Assembly: GCA_017640505.1 (NCBI GenBank)
Contig: JAEPQO010000001.1
Coordinates: 574,625 to 638,624, forward strand
Length of the DNA: 64,000 nucleotides
Origin: Rhodospirillales bacterium
GTDB taxonomy: Bacteria; Pseudomonadota; Alphaproteobacteria; Rhodospirillales; Casp-alpha2
Reading direction: 5' to 3'
Position 1 is the stretch's first letter. Each line of letters begins with the position of its first letter. The position numbers were made by a program, and so were the translations under genes. Shown in pieces: positions 43,096 to 53,979 of this stretch. The notes beneath the pieces were generated by a model. That model did not search any database. It saw only the letters and a program-made list of their open reading frames with translations, and was not told the origin of the DNA.

Positions 43096-44613
43096 TTAGT
43101 TTGCCGCGGGCAAGTCGATGATGACGTCGAGGCCCTTGCCCGGGCGATTCCGGAGTTCGACCGTGCCGCCCATCAGTTCGATGTTCCGCCTGACCACGAA
43201 CAGACCGATGCCAAAGTGCGACGCACCATCGCGTCCGCTTGCGCCATCCTGGTCACGGATCGAGACGTAGCGTTCGAAAACCAGGCCGATCTTTCCGTCC
43301 GGGATTCCCGGGCCGTCGTCGGACACCACGATCTTTGCGCGGTGGCCAATAGTCTCTGCCGTGATGGAGACGGTACCGCCCGCCGGCGAGAAACTGACCG
43401 CATTCTCGATAACATTTTCAAGCGCCGTTTCCAGCAGATCCGTGTCGGCGACGACGGAGACTCCATCGCGGCCGTTGATCTCGATCCGCGCCTGAACGTT
43501 GCTCGCGGGCCCCTGGTATTCCTGGACGAGACCTTTCAGGATCGGTTCGAGCGACACCGGCCCCGATGTGATCTCCAGGCTATCCGCGGTCGCGATGTCG
43601 AGCGCGCGTGCGGCACTTACAAGCGAGTCCAGCTTGTCGAGAGAGGCATCCAAGATTTCAACGGGCCGCTGCTGCGTATCCGCCAACGCGTTGTCGCTTC
43701 GTTGAAGGGCATCCAGTGACTGCCGCATGACGGCGATCGGCGCCTTGAACGCATGGGCGTTCTCTTCCGCGGATCGGCGGATCGTCTCGGCTGATCGTTC
43801 AAGCACGGCAACCATGTTGTCGAATGTCGCGGCAATGTGGTCCAGTTCCCGGAACCGGTTCCGGCGCTGAAAGATTCTCGCGCCGCCCCGGCCGCGCATA
43901 TGGTCCGCAGCGGAACGTTCGAAAAGTTTCAAATTCATCCAGACGTCGGCGAACAACCAGATCGTGACGGCGGCCAGTAGCAGATAGACGGTGGCGGCGA
44001 TCTGGACCTCGGGGCTGGACCAGTAACGCCGGGCCAGGCTGGAATCAAAAAGGCCGCCTTCGCTATAGGACGTTATGACGATCCAGCATCCGTCATTTGT
44101 TCGGATGGCATCGAGGGACGTAATGAGTTCCTGCTGTCCCTGTGCATTCGTGTAGCGGGCGGTTTCCCGGTGATCCGGCGCACAGCTACGCTTTACATCC
44201 GCTAGCACGCCGGTTTCGACCAGGGCTTTGCGTTCGCGGTCAAGCAGGGCCGCTTCGACCGGGGGCCAGGCGGCGACAAAGAAAAACCCGCCGGTGTTGT
44301 CGTCGGTTGGTTTCAGCAAAAGTTTCACGTTCGCATTCGCGCGTTCGCCAAGCTCTTTCAGCTTTGCTGACACGGCCAGGATATCCGCCTGTCCGCTGTC
44401 CTGTACTGACGGCGACAGAGCCGCCGCGATCAGCGTGCCCTGCTTTTGGACGGCCTCGAACAGCAACTGGTTCTTCTCCGCGTCTGCGGCCTGGAACCGG
44501 GTATAAAGGGCGAGCGGTACGATCAGGAAAATAACGAGCAGGATCATCAGCCGCGTGAAGAGAGAGCCGCGCGGCAAACGGGGTCGCCGGGATATGGCTT
44601 CAGGTTTCGCCAC
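43096..44613 (-). CDS. Membrane sensor histidine kinase (OmpR-type partner)
   Basis: A 505-residue kinase starting at GTG 44613 (VAKPEAISRRP). It has an N-terminal membrane helix (LFTRLMILLVIFLIVPLALY), a periplasmic sensor of about 200 residues, a second helix (IAATVYLLLAAVTIWLFADVW), a linker, and a dimerisation helix with ENAHAFKAPIAVMRQSL (phosphoacceptor His in AHAFKAP). HATPase_c shows NVIENAVSFS, VSDDGPGIP and HFGIGLFVVRRNIELM. The ChvG-like H-A-F-K-x-P form is typical of alphaproteobacteria. It overlaps the response-regulator gene by 14 bases. An in-frame extension to 44781 runs inside that gene and is unlikely. Confidence 0.87.
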   Translation of the reverse strand: MAKPEAISRRPRLPRGSLFTRLMILLVIFLIVPLALYTRFQAADAEKNQLLFEAVQKQGTLIAAALSPSVQDSGQADILAVSAKLKELGERANANVKLLLKPTDDNTGGFFFVAAWPPVEAALLDRERKALVETGVLADVKRSCAPDHRETARYTNAQGQQELITSLDAIRTNDGCWIVITSYSEGGLFDSSLARRYWSSPEVQIAATVYLLLAAVTIWLFADVWMNLKLFERSAADHMRGRGGARIFQRRNRFRELDHIAATFDNMVAVLERSAETIRRSAEENAHAFKAPIAVMRQSLDALQRSDNALADTQQRPVEILDASLDKLDSLVSAARALDIATADSLEITSGPVSLEPILKGLVQEYQGPASNVQARIEINGRDGVSVVADTDLLETALENVIENAVSFSPAGGTVSITAETIGHRAKIVVSDDGPGIPDGKIGLVFERYVSIRDQDGASGRDGASHFGIGLFVVRRNIELMGGTVELRNRPGKGLDVIIDLPAAN

Positions 44614-45346
44614 GCTCTCCACCCCATCGGTACCCGTAACCCGGATAGTTCTCGATGGCGTCGAACGAGGCATCGACGTCACGGAACTTTCGTCGCACGC
44701 GTTTGATGAATGTGCGCACGTTCTGACGATACCCCTCGTCTCCGTGTCCGGCGACGAAGCCCTGGCCACGGACAATGTCATAGATATCGCGATACGAGAG
44801 ATTGTCCCCGGCGCGCCGTGCCAGCGCCTCTACGATGTCGAATTCACCGACGGTGAGATCGACTTCGCGCCCCTGCCACGTCGCGTATTTACCGTCCGCG
44901 TTCAGGTCGAGTGAGCCGACCTGCACTCGCTGTTCCGCGTGCCTGGTTTGCCTTGTCGCTTCGGAACTGCCGGAAAGTGCGAGTTCGATCCGCTTGAGCA
45001 GGATGGCAAAACTCCTGGACTTCTCGACGAAATCGATGGCGCCACCCAGTAAGGCGGCTTCTTCGTATATCTGGTCGGAAAGCACCGTCAGGAAAATTAC
45101 CGGCACCGCATAACCATCTGCGCGCAATTGCCGCAAAACCTCGATACCGTTGATTTCCGGCATCTTCCAGTCGAGAAGCACGAGATCGGCCGATGTGCCG
45201 TGCGCAAACGCTTCCAGCGCTGCATGCCCATTTCCGAAATGGACGACGGAAAACCCTTCGGTTTCCAGGTTGCCGCCAAGCGATTCCCGGAACAGGTCGT
45301 CATCGTCGACGATGGCCACGGTATGGTTGCTGGGGGTCAGCGTCAT
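44600..45346 (-). CDS. OmpR/PhoB-type response regulator
   Basis: A 248-residue regulator. The receiver has VAIVDDDDLFRES, phosphoacceptor Asp in VLLDWKMPEINGIE, Thr in IFLTVLSD and Lys in DFVEKSRS. The C-terminal winged-helix DNA-binding domain reads VDLTVGEFDIVEALARRAGDNLSYRDIYD and VRTFIKRVRRKFR, ending GYGYRW. It lies between a lipoprotein gene (4-base ATGA overlap) and its kinase (14-base overlap). ATG 45346 is chosen because the receiver begins about 10 residues later. Confidence 0.9.
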   Translation of the reverse strand: MTLTPSNHTVAIVDDDDLFRESLGGNLETEGFSVVHFGNGHAALEAFAHGTSADLVLLDWKMPEINGIEVLRQLRADGYAVPVIFLTVLSDQIYEEAALLGGAIDFVEKSRSFAILLKRIELALSGSSEATRQTRHAEQRVQVGSLDLNADGKYATWQGREVDLTVGEFDIVEALARRAGDNLSYRDIYDIVRGQGFVAGHGDEGYRQNVRTFIKRVRRKFRDVDASFDAIENYPGYGYRWGGERGET

Positions 45347-45825
45347 GATCCGGACCTCGTGCCTCGAATGGAACGTAAACAGGCTTCCGGCGTTTGTTTG
45401 CCGTCCCCCGCCGCCCGGACATCGTAGGACAATGCGCGAAATTGTTTGCGTTCGATGTCCATGAAAAAGACGACGCTGAGCGAACACGTGGTCGTGCCGT
45501 ATTCGTAAATCAGGGCCGGTTTCTCGTCGCGCACGCCATGCGGCGTTCCGAATGTCTGCTCGACCTCCTGCAGGCTTTGGCCAATCAACGAGACCGGTGC
45601 TGCGGCGGTTTCAGCCGGTGCAGCGGGACGTGCCGGTGCGGCCGGCTTCTTCGGCGGTTCGACGACAATGTTGCCGGTCGGCGCTGCCGGTTTTGCCTTG
45701 CCGTATCTGACGGGCACATCCGCTCCGGTGTCGCCGGCATCACCGTTCGTCAGGCCGCAGCCCGCAAGAGCGCCGGCGCAAACCGCGACCATCACCAGCA
45801 GACGGAACCGTTCTGTAACGGACAT
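45343..45825 (-). CDS. Lipoprotein with SmpA/OmlA-like C-terminus
   Basis: A 160-residue lipoprotein from ATG 45825 (a start at 45867 is possible). The signal ends in lipobox ALAGCG. A Pro/Ala-rich linker (about residues 45-80) leads to a small domain: LIGQSLQEVEQTFGTPHGVRDE and PALIYEYGTTTCSLSVVFF, reminiscent of the SmpA/BamE fold, with Cys pairs. It is the first gene of the lipoprotein / regulator / kinase operon and may take part in envelope sensing; that is inference from position. Confidence 0.72.
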   Translation of the reverse strand: MSVTERFRLLVMVAVCAGALAGCGLTNGDAGDTGADVPVRYGKAKPAAPTGNIVVEPPKKPAAPARPAAPAETAAAPVSLIGQSLQEVEQTFGTPHGVRDEKPALIYEYGTTTCSLSVVFFMDIERKQFRALSYDVRAAGDGKQTPEACLRSIRGTRSGS

Positions 45826-46090
45826 TGAACCTGCCGCCTCATTGCCTGAAAAACCCGAAGGAAACATGCCACAACATAGGCACAATTGATCTTAGCGTCG
45901 AGTGACGCCGGTCACGGCGGCCCGAATTCACGGCGTTGCGTTGTGACATTACCCGCCGGTAGAAGTCACGGTTTCCTCACACCCGTTCCGCGATCTCCTT
46001 GTTACATTTCGCGCCGCATCTGACGGGCCGTGCCTCAACAAAACGCATGGGGTGGGCTCGTCCATGACGAATTGAAAAGGAGTGCTGATA

Positions 46091-46516
46091 ATGTTTTTGG
46101 AAAAGATCAGACTTAAATCCATTGCCGCAGCGGTCATCACCGCATTTGGCCTGTCACTGACGCCGGTGGTGCCGGTGAGCGCCGCACTTGTCGACAACGA
46201 ACGGCTGGTCAGCGAGCAGCAGGCGATGAATGACCGGGCGTTCGTTAAAACATTCATGGAACGTGACGACGTCCGGACGGAGTTCGAAGCGCTCGGTGTT
46301 GATGCGGCAGAGGCTCAGGCGCGCGTGGATGCGCTCAGTGATGCCGAGGTCGCACAACTTGCCGAGGAAATCAGAAGCACACCGGCCGGACAGGGTGTCC
46401 TGACGGCACTTATTGGTGCGGGTGTGCTGATTTTCCTCGTCCTGTTGATCACCGATATGCTCGGCTTCACGAGCGTGTTCGGCTTCACCAACAAGGGCGC
46501 GGCCAACCCGTCCTGA
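46091..46516 (+). CDS. PA2779 family protein
   Basis: A 141-residue envelope protein. A signal or anchor segment (SIAAAVITAFGLSLTPVVPVSAAL) is followed by a soluble helical part (FMERDDVRTEFEALGVDAAEAQARVDALSDAEVAQLAEE) and a C-terminal membrane helix (VLTALIGAGVLIFLVLLITDMLG). This matches PA2779-type proteins, which are encoded beside a PA2778-type peptidase, as here (15-base gap). ATG 46091 follows AAAAGGAG. Exact role unknown. Confidence 0.82.
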   Translation: MFLEKIRLKSIAAAVITAFGLSLTPVVPVSAALVDNERLVSEQQAMNDRAFVKTFMERDDVRTEFEALGVDAAEAQARVDALSDAEVAQLAEEIRSTPAGQGVLTALIGAGVLIFLVLLITDMLGFTSVFGFTNKGAANPS

Positions 46517-46531
46517 CCAAGGAAGCGAACG

Positions 46532-47488
46532 ATGAAACGGTTCATCATAAAACACCGTATCCTCGTCGCGCTGGTGGCGCTGCTGGGGCTCGGCGGTTGC
46601 GCGGCAACGCCTGTGACCGACAGCCTCACGGCGTCGCCGCCGCGCGGCCTGCCAGCTGCCGTCGAACTGAACGACGTGCCGTTTCATGCGCAGACCAGAT
46701 ATCACTGCGGGCCTGCCGCTCTGGCGACGGTACTGAATGTATCCGGGCGCGATGTTTCGCCCCGGGAACTGGCGGAGCGGGTTTACACACCGGGCCGCAA
46801 CGGCACGTTGCAGACCGAAATCAGGACCGGCACCCGACGTGAGGGTAGGTTGGCGCTCCCGGTACGCGACATGACGCGCGCGCTTTCCCTGGTCGCCGGC
46901 GGCCACCCGGTGCTTGTTCTGCAGAACCTTGGCCTCGAGTTCGCGCCGCAATGGCATTATGCGGTCATCGTCGGTTATGACCTGAAGGGGCAGACGGTCA
47001 CGCTTCGATCGGGCACGACCGAGAGATTGATCATGCCGATGGAGACGTTTGAGCATACCTGGCGCCGCGCTAAGTTCTGGGGCGTTGTTGTCGCCCGGCC
47101 TGACGGGCCCGTGCCGGATGGGACAGCCGCTTCCGACTGGCTCGCAGAAGCGCATGGCGTGGAACGCGCTGGGCTCCGGGAGCAGGCGCTGACGGCGTAT
47201 GATAGGGCTGCCAGTCAATGGCCAGACGACGCATCGCCTTTGGTTTTCAAGGCGAACCTGCTGACGTCTTACAAGCAGTTGCATAAAGCCGAACGCGCGC
47301 TGCGCATGGCGCTCGCGCGCGAGCCGGAAAACGCAACCGTGCTGAATAATCTGGCGCATGTTCTCATGCTCAAGAACGACATGGGTCTCGCCGAGGAAAT
47401 GGCGCTTCGCGCCGTCAATGCGGAAGGTGCCGCTGCGGGCATTGCGCAGGAGACACTCCGGGAGATCAAAGAAAGGCACGGTGGCTGA
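46532..47488 (+). CDS. PA2778 family cysteine peptidase (C39-like) with TPR
   Basis: A 318-residue lipoprotein. The signal ends in lipobox LGLGGCAA. Next comes a C39-like papain fold: Cys in TRYHCGPAALATVLNVSG, His in FAPQWHYAVIVGYD, and Asp following in that strand. The C-terminal third has tetratricopeptide repeats (AGLREQALTAYDRAASQWP; AERALRMALAREPENATVLNNLAHV). It pairs with the PA2779-type gene just upstream. It probably processes an exported substrate at the outer membrane, but the substrate is not known. Confidence 0.85.
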   Translation: MKRFIIKHRILVALVALLGLGGCAATPVTDSLTASPPRGLPAAVELNDVPFHAQTRYHCGPAALATVLNVSGRDVSPRELAERVYTPGRNGTLQTEIRTGTRREGRLALPVRDMTRALSLVAGGHPVLVLQNLGLEFAPQWHYAVIVGYDLKGQTVTLRSGTTERLIMPMETFEHTWRRAKFWGVVVARPDGPVPDGTAASDWLAEAHGVERAGLREQALTAYDRAASQWPDDASPLVFKANLLTSYKQLHKAERALRMALAREPENATVLNNLAHVLMLKNDMGLAEEMALRAVNAEGAAAGIAQETLREIKERHGG

Positions 47489-47594
47489 AGGAAGCCCGAA
47501 TTGACCGCGGCGAACATTAACATCTCCTCATGTAATCGCTGATTCGTGAGGCGATGTTAATCGTCACATCATGGTGCGCGCGGTACGGTTCACC

Positions 47595-47972
47595 ATGACC
47601 TGCGTATTGTTGATCGAAGACGATGAAGACTTGCGGTTTGCGTTGGCGGGCGTTCTGACGTCCGCAGGATACGAGGTGTGTGAAGCCGAGGACGGCGCAG
47701 CTGCTTTGCGCGAAGCCGAAAGGCGGCGACCGGACATGGTTGTGACCGATATCGTCATGGACGGGATGGAAGGCATTGCCGTCATCATGGCGGCCCGGGA
47801 GAAGTTCGGCGATATTCCCATCGTGGCCATGTCCGGGAACTCGCGATATCTCGAAAACTGCGAAAAGCTTGGCGCCGATGCCGCGCTCCTGAAGCCGTTC
47901 AGCCGCGAGACATTGCTGAACCTCCTCCGGGCCTTGCTCAAGGGTGACAAGCTGACGCCTCAGCCGTCTTGA
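47595..47972 (+). CDS. Single-domain response regulator (CheY-like)
   Basis: A 125-residue receiver with no output domain. Acidic residues are in LLIEDDEDLRFA, the phosphoacceptor Asp in VVTDIVMDGMEG, Ser in VAMSGNSRY and Lys in ALLKPFSRE. ATG 47595 (MTCVLLIEDD) removes an 8-residue upstream extension. No kinase adjoins it, so its partner is unknown. A pterin dehydratase gene follows. Confidence 0.87.
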   Translation: MTCVLLIEDDEDLRFALAGVLTSAGYEVCEAEDGAAALREAERRRPDMVVTDIVMDGMEGIAVIMAAREKFGDIPIVAMSGNSRYLENCEKLGADAALLKPFSRETLLNLLRALLKGDKLTPQPS

Positions 47973-48023
47973 CGGCGCCCGCCACGTTCCCCCACCCTTC
48001 ACGCGAATGGAAAGGAGGGCGAC

Positions 48024-48320
48024 ATGGCGGAGAAACTCACAGATGATTCACGTGCCGCGGCGCTCGCCGAGCTTCATGGCTGGGCCGATGTCGACGGCAG
48101 GGATGCAATTACCCGCACGTTCAAGTTCAAGAACTTTAACGAGGCTTTTGGCTTCATGAGCCGGGTCGCAATGCAGGCCGAAAAAATGGATCATCATCCG
48201 GAATGGTTCAATGTGTACGCCACGGTCGAGGTGACGCTGGCGACACACGATGCAGGCGGGGTCACCGAGCTCGATGTCAAGCTTGCCCGCTTCATGAACA
48301 AAGCCGCCGAACAGGATTAG
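48024..48320 (+). CDS. 4a-hydroxytetrahydrobiopterin (pterin-4a-carbinolamine) dehydratase
   Basis: A 98-residue PCD/PhhB/DCoH-type enzyme. Family blocks are present: [33 protein letters not shown] (active-site His-His) and [25 protein letters not shown]. It dehydrates the carbinolamine left by aromatic amino-acid hydroxylases or supports molybdopterin-related steps. No hydroxylase gene is in view. Its stop overlaps that of the convergent protease gene by 4 bases. Confidence 0.92.
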   Translation: MAEKLTDDSRAAALAELHGWADVDGRDAITRTFKFKNFNEAFGFMSRVAMQAEKMDHHPEWFNVYATVEVTLATHDAGGVTELDVKLARFMNKAAEQD

Positions 48321-49132
48321 TTCGCGGCGATCTTCTTGGAAAGTTTATCGAGTGCTTTCATGAAAGACACCGTGGGCACGGCGAATCCTTTGCCGCCGAC
48401 ACGATTCTTGGTGTGGGCGGCGTGAACGGCCGCAAGGCGGTATTCCTTGCCGTCCGAAAATACGATCGGTGAGCCACTGTCGCCGGGCACTGCCTGACAG
48501 CCGTGCTCGGCAACCAGGAGGCCCTTGGTGAACCCCCACATCTTGCAGTCGGGGTGCGCCGTCAGGACCTGGCCGCGGTCACCGGAGTATCCGGCCTGGG
48601 TAAAAACGGTCTTCGCCTTGCGAAGCTCCCAGAAAATCTTCTCGTTATAGAGTGCCGGCCGCAGGATGCCTGTGGTCGGGCTCGGGTCCTTTTCGAGTAC
48701 GATCAGGGCCCAGTCATAGACAACGGCGGAAACGGTCGCACGCCGGTTCGGATCATATCCGGGGGCCGGATGAATTTCCGAGGCGATGGAATGGAACAGG
48801 TACTCGCCCCGATCCCAGCCGGCGACGAAGTGCAAATCATCGGGTGCCATCAGGCCGCCGGTGTATTTGTTCGCAATACAGTGCGCCGATGTAACGATGA
48901 TCCGCGGCGCCACGACCGTTGCCGTGCAATGGCCCCGCCCCGCCTTGTTGAAACGTCCGACCGCCGTCCACGGATAGACGCGGGAATCCGCTTTCACGCG
49001 CACATCGCCGGCACCGAAGACACTATTGGGTTTGTACTTGTATTTGGCGTCGTCGTTGGACTGCGCCTTGGCGCCGGTTGCTGCGACGAGGATCGCAACC
49101 GCCGCCAGCAACAGGCGCAGCGGCAATGTCAT
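48317..49132 (-). CDS. Secreted trypsin-like serine protease
   Basis: A 271-residue protease of the V8/trypsin (S1) fold with a signal peptide ([24 protein letters not shown]). The catalytic triad is visible: His in VTSAHCIAN, Asp in [11 protein letters not shown] and Ser in [11 protein letters not shown]. Cys pairs suggest disulfides in the periplasm or outside. Its start overlaps the stop of the upstream SDR gene by 4 bases. The substrate is unknown. Confidence 0.88.
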   Translation of the reverse strand: MTLPLRLLLAAVAILVAATGAKAQSNDDAKYKYKPNSVFGAGDVRVKADSRVYPWTAVGRFNKAGRGHCTATVVAPRIIVTSAHCIANKYTGGLMAPDDLHFVAGWDRGEYLFHSIASEIHPAPGYDPNRRATVSAVVYDWALIVLEKDPSPTTGILRPALYNEKIFWELRKAKTVFTQAGYSGDRGQVLTAHPDCKMWGFTKGLLVAEHGCQAVPGDSGSPIVFSDGKEYRLAAVHAAHTKNRVGGKGFAVPTVSFMKALDKLSKKIAAN

Positions 49133-49890
49133 TGCGGCGCCATCCGAAGAGCCCCATCAAGACGCACGACCTCGCCGTTCAACATGACGTTCTCCACCAT
49201 GTGCAGCGCCAGGGCGGCGTACTCCGACGGATCGCCGAGGCGTGACGGGAAGGGGACGCTGTCGCCGAGCGCCTTCTGCACGTCTTCCGGCAGGCCGAAG
49301 AGCATCGGCGTTCCGAAGATGCCGGGTGCGATGGCGAGAACGCGGACACCGCTTCGCGCCAGCTCGCGCGCGGCGGGTAATGTCATGGATGCAACGCCGC
49401 CCTTCGAGGCGGCATAGGCGGCCTGTCCGATCTGTCCGTCGAACGCGGCGACCGACGCCGTGTTGATAATCACGCCGCGCTCCCCCGTTTCGAGCACGTC
49501 CTGGGCAACCATATCCGCGGCGGCAAGACGCATGACGTTGAAGGTGCCGATCAGGTTGACGTTAATGACGGATGCGAAGTTCTCGAGCGGTTGCGGGCCG
49601 TCACGGCCGACGATGCGCTTCGGCGGCGCGATGCCGGCACAACTGACCAGGATTCGCGCCGGACCGTGCCTGTCGCGGGCAGCCTTGATGGCTTCTTCCG
49701 CGCTTTCCGCGCTGCTGACGTCACAACCGATAGCGATGCCGCCGATATCGTCGGCAAGTTTACCGGCATCTTCGGCGTTTAAATCGAGAAGCGCCACCTT
49801 TGCGCCGTTCGCCGCAAGTGCTTTTGCCGTTGCAGCACCAAGGCCGGATGCGGCCCCCGTAACGATCGCTGCGTGACCTTTGACGTCCAT
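49129..49890 (-). CDS. SDR oxidoreductase, 3-hydroxyacyl-CoA dehydrogenase type-2-like
   Basis: A 253-residue short-chain dehydrogenase. It shows TGAASGLGAATA, DLNAEDA (Asp at the end of the second strand favours NAD), the SCAG motif, INTASVAAFDG (Ser), YAASKGG (Tyr/Lys) and the C-terminal VRLDGALRM. The pattern EFGEP/FPSRLGDPSEYAALA is typical of HSD17B10-type 3-hydroxyacyl-CoA dehydrogenases, used in fatty or branched acyl breakdown. ATG 49890 follows GGAGGATAAGG. Acetoacetyl-CoA ligase is encoded nearby on the other strand. Confidence 0.85.
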   Translation of the reverse strand: MDVKGHAAIVTGAASGLGAATAKALAANGAKVALLDLNAEDAGKLADDIGGIAIGCDVSSAESAEEAIKAARDRHGPARILVSCAGIAPPKRIVGRDGPQPLENFASVINVNLIGTFNVMRLAAADMVAQDVLETGERGVIINTASVAAFDGQIGQAAYAASKGGVASMTLPAARELARSGVRVLAIAPGIFGTPMLFGLPEDVQKALGDSVPFPSRLGDPSEYAALALHMVENVMLNGEVVRLDGALRMAPQ

Positions 49891-49951
49891 ATCCTTATCC
49901 TCCCGATGGCGAGCCGCTATCTGTTTATCAAGAGAATGGACGGGCGACAAC

Positions 49952-50299
49952 GTGAGCCGGACTCCGGAAGAAAACGAACGAATTGTTGCCGAGGGTTTTG
50001 TCGAGAAGGCGAAGAAAACCCTTGGCCGTATTCCGTTCACCGATGAAGCCGTGGCGGCGTATTACTGCGCCTCCGACCCGGCGACGCCCGGCCATGTCCG
50101 GATCACGCTGATGGCGGCGCTTGCCTATTTCGTCATTCCAACGGATATGGTACCGGACTTTATCGCCATGATGGGGTTCACCGACGATGCCGCCGTATTC
50201 TGGGCGGCGTGGCGGTCGGTTTCTGGACATGTCACGGACGCACATCGCGCCCGGGCCCGGGAATTCCTTGGCAAAACAAGAGATGAGGCGCCCAACTGA
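49952..50299 (+). CDS. DUF1232 (YkvA) family protein
   Basis: A 115-residue protein starting at GTG 49952. A basic/acidic N-terminus leads to a DUF1232 core: HVRITLMAALAYFVIPTDMVPDFIAMMGFTDDAAVF, with the family Pro-Thr-Asp-Met-x-Pro-Asp pattern, then a short amphipathic C-terminus. It is membrane-associated by prediction; function unknown. Acetoacetyl-CoA ligase follows after 27 bases. Confidence 0.82.
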   Translation: MSRTPEENERIVAEGFVEKAKKTLGRIPFTDEAVAAYYCASDPATPGHVRITLMAALAYFVIPTDMVPDFIAMMGFTDDAAVFWAAWRSVSGHVTDAHRARAREFLGKTRDEAPN

Positions 50300-50326
50300 A
50301 CAGGGTGCGCTTTTGGGAGAGACACG

Positions 50327-52275
<1,949 letters not shown>

Positions 52276-52279
<4 letters not shown>

Positions 52280-52467
52280 ATTTCGACGTTGGCAAGCGCG
52301 CGGTAAAGCGCCTGCAGCGCGCCCGGCGCCGCACCGTCGCCGGCCTTGGCGCGCGCTTCCAACTGGGCGACGCAGGCCTCAGTGACGGCCTTGATCTCGC
52401 TGGTCTCGAGCTCGCCCAGAAACTGTTGCGGGTTCTGGCGGATTGCCATGATAAACGGGTTGTTCAT
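52276..52467 (-). CDS. Small conserved-looking protein, unknown
   Basis: A 63-residue soluble helical protein ([21 protein letters not shown]...). Its ATG overlaps the stop of the LysR gene by 4 bases, so the pair is probably one transcript. No family recognised; no signal peptide. It is convergent with aacS (4-base overlap of stops). Confidence 0.6.
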
Positions 52468-53396
52468 GCCTTTTTCTCCCAGGCGCGCTTTTCCGCCGTC
52501 AATCTGTCGGCTGTCTTGCGTGCTTCGCGAAACAGCCAGTCTCTGAAGACCTTTACCTTGGGGCGGTCGTGGTTGCTCTCCGTCGATGCGACGAAGTAAC
52601 GGTACTCAGCCGTCAGCAACAGATCAAACGGTGCGACGAGCTTGCCTGCTGCTATCGAATCGGCAACCAGCAGCCCACGCCCGAGCGCCACGCCTTCGCC
52701 GTTGATGGCGGCCTGGATCACCAGGTTGGAATGCGTGAAACCGGTGCCGCGCTGCGGGTCGATGTCCGTCAGTCCGGCAGCCTTCAGCCACATCGCCCAA
52801 TCCTCGGTCATGTCGTCGTGGATCAGCGGGAAGTGACGCAGGTCGGCCGGCTTTTTCAGGCCTGGTCCCTTTTCGATCAGTTCCGGTGCGCAGACAGGAA
52901 AAATATCTTCCCGCATGAGTTCTTCTGCAATCAGGCCCGGCCAGTTGCCGCGCCCGTAGCGAATGCCGATGTCGATGCCGTTGCGCTCGTAATCGACGGA
53001 AATGTCGGATGTCGCGAGACGGATATCGATGTCGGGGTTGTCTTCCCGGAATCGGGCAAGCCGCGGCATCAGCCACGTTGCCGCCAAGCTGTCCATCGTC
53101 GCGACCGTCAGGATGCCGGATTGGTCGCGCCGTTTGACCCGCGTGACCGCAGCATCCATGGCGTCGAAGGCGTCGATCAGGTCCGGCAACAATGTCTGCC
53201 CGGCGTCAGTCAGGATGAGCTGCCGGTTGCGACGCTGAAAAAGCAGTATGCCGATCTGGTCTTCGAGCGCCTTGACCTGATGCGAGATTGCCGCCTGCGT
53301 CACGTTCAGCTCTTCGGCCGCCTTCGTGAAGCTCAGATGGCGTGCCGCGGCTTCGAACGCACGCATGGCATTCAGGGACGGTAGGCGGCGGTTCAT
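52464..53396 (-). CDS. LysR-type regulator, GcvA-like
   Basis: A 310-residue LysR-type activator/repressor. The N-terminal helix-turn-helix (LPSLNAMRAFEAAARHLSFTKAAEELNVTQAAISHQVKALE) has the form of GcvA-type regulators, followed by the type II periplasmic-binding fold effector domain (GILTVATMDSLAATWLMPRL; IDIGIRYGRGNWPGL). The effector and targets are unknown. A small helical protein gene follows by a 4-base overlap. Upstream lies an AT-rich divergent region shared with the DUF1127 gene. Confidence 0.87.
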   Translation of the reverse strand: MNRRLPSLNAMRAFEAAARHLSFTKAAEELNVTQAAISHQVKALEDQIGILLFQRRNRQLILTDAGQTLLPDLIDAFDAMDAAVTRVKRRDQSGILTVATMDSLAATWLMPRLARFREDNPDIDIRLATSDISVDYERNGIDIGIRYGRGNWPGLIAEELMREDIFPVCAPELIEKGPGLKKPADLRHFPLIHDDMTEDWAMWLKAAGLTDIDPQRGTGFTHSNLVIQAAINGEGVALGRGLLVADSIAAGKLVAPFDLLLTAEYRYFVASTESNHDRPKVKVFRDWLFREARKTADRLTAEKRAWEKKA

Positions 53397-53629
53397 GTGA
53401 GTGACATTTTCATGATTAAAAGTTTTCTTATCTGATATGCAAAATATGCAAGTGAATAGATAACCATATGAATTTTATATATAATAATATTGTATCGATA
53501 ACATTCAAATAAGAAAAAATAATTTGAAAATTAGATAATGTCGTTTGTGGGATGTCGTGGGGCGGGGTATCAGTTTTGCCGAAGCGGACGAACGGAATAG
53601 GCCGTCGCCGCAAGGAACGGAGAAGTACC

Positions 53630-53869
53630 ATGAGCAGCATTCTGAAAACCTTTCCCTTTGCCCTGGGGTATGGCCGCCACCTGATCAAAACCATGGCGAT
53701 CAACGTATTCGTCATGCCGGAAAAAGGTCTGAATGTGCTTCATGCATGGGAAGCGCGACTGCGCGAGCGCCAGCACCTGGCGCGCCTCGACCTCCGTATT
53801 CTGGACGACATGGGCATGAGCCCTGAAGACGCCGCGCGCGAGAGTGCAAAACCGTTCTGGCGCGCGTAA
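53630..53869 (+). CDS. DUF1127 family protein
   Basis: A 79-residue small basic protein. The C-terminal DUF1127 core is EARLRERQHLARLDLRILDDMGMSPEDAARES, with Arg-rich helix and the Asp-Met-Gly motif. ATG 53630 has a GGAGAA element. DUF1127 proteins in alphaproteobacteria are linked to RNA and phosphate-related regulation or are of unknown role. A terminator follows. Confidence 0.85.
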   Translation: MSSILKTFPFALGYGRHLIKTMAINVFVMPEKGLNVLHAWEARLRERQHLARLDLRILDDMGMSPEDAARESAKPFWRA

Positions 53870-53888
53870 GCCCAATTCGTCTGACGGC

Positions 53889-53920
53889 AAAGGGCGGTCC
53901 CGGGTTAGGGTCCGCCCTTT
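53889..53920 (+). terminator. Rho-independent terminator
   Basis: 12-base arms from AAAGGGCGG to CCGCCCTTT (one mismatch near the loop) followed by a T-rich tract, 20 bases after the DUF1127 stop. Confidence 0.85.
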
Positions 53921-53979
53921 TCTTTTTATGCGCCGCGGGTCAGCATCAATGGAATTCGTAAGGCATTCGGGAGGTAACG

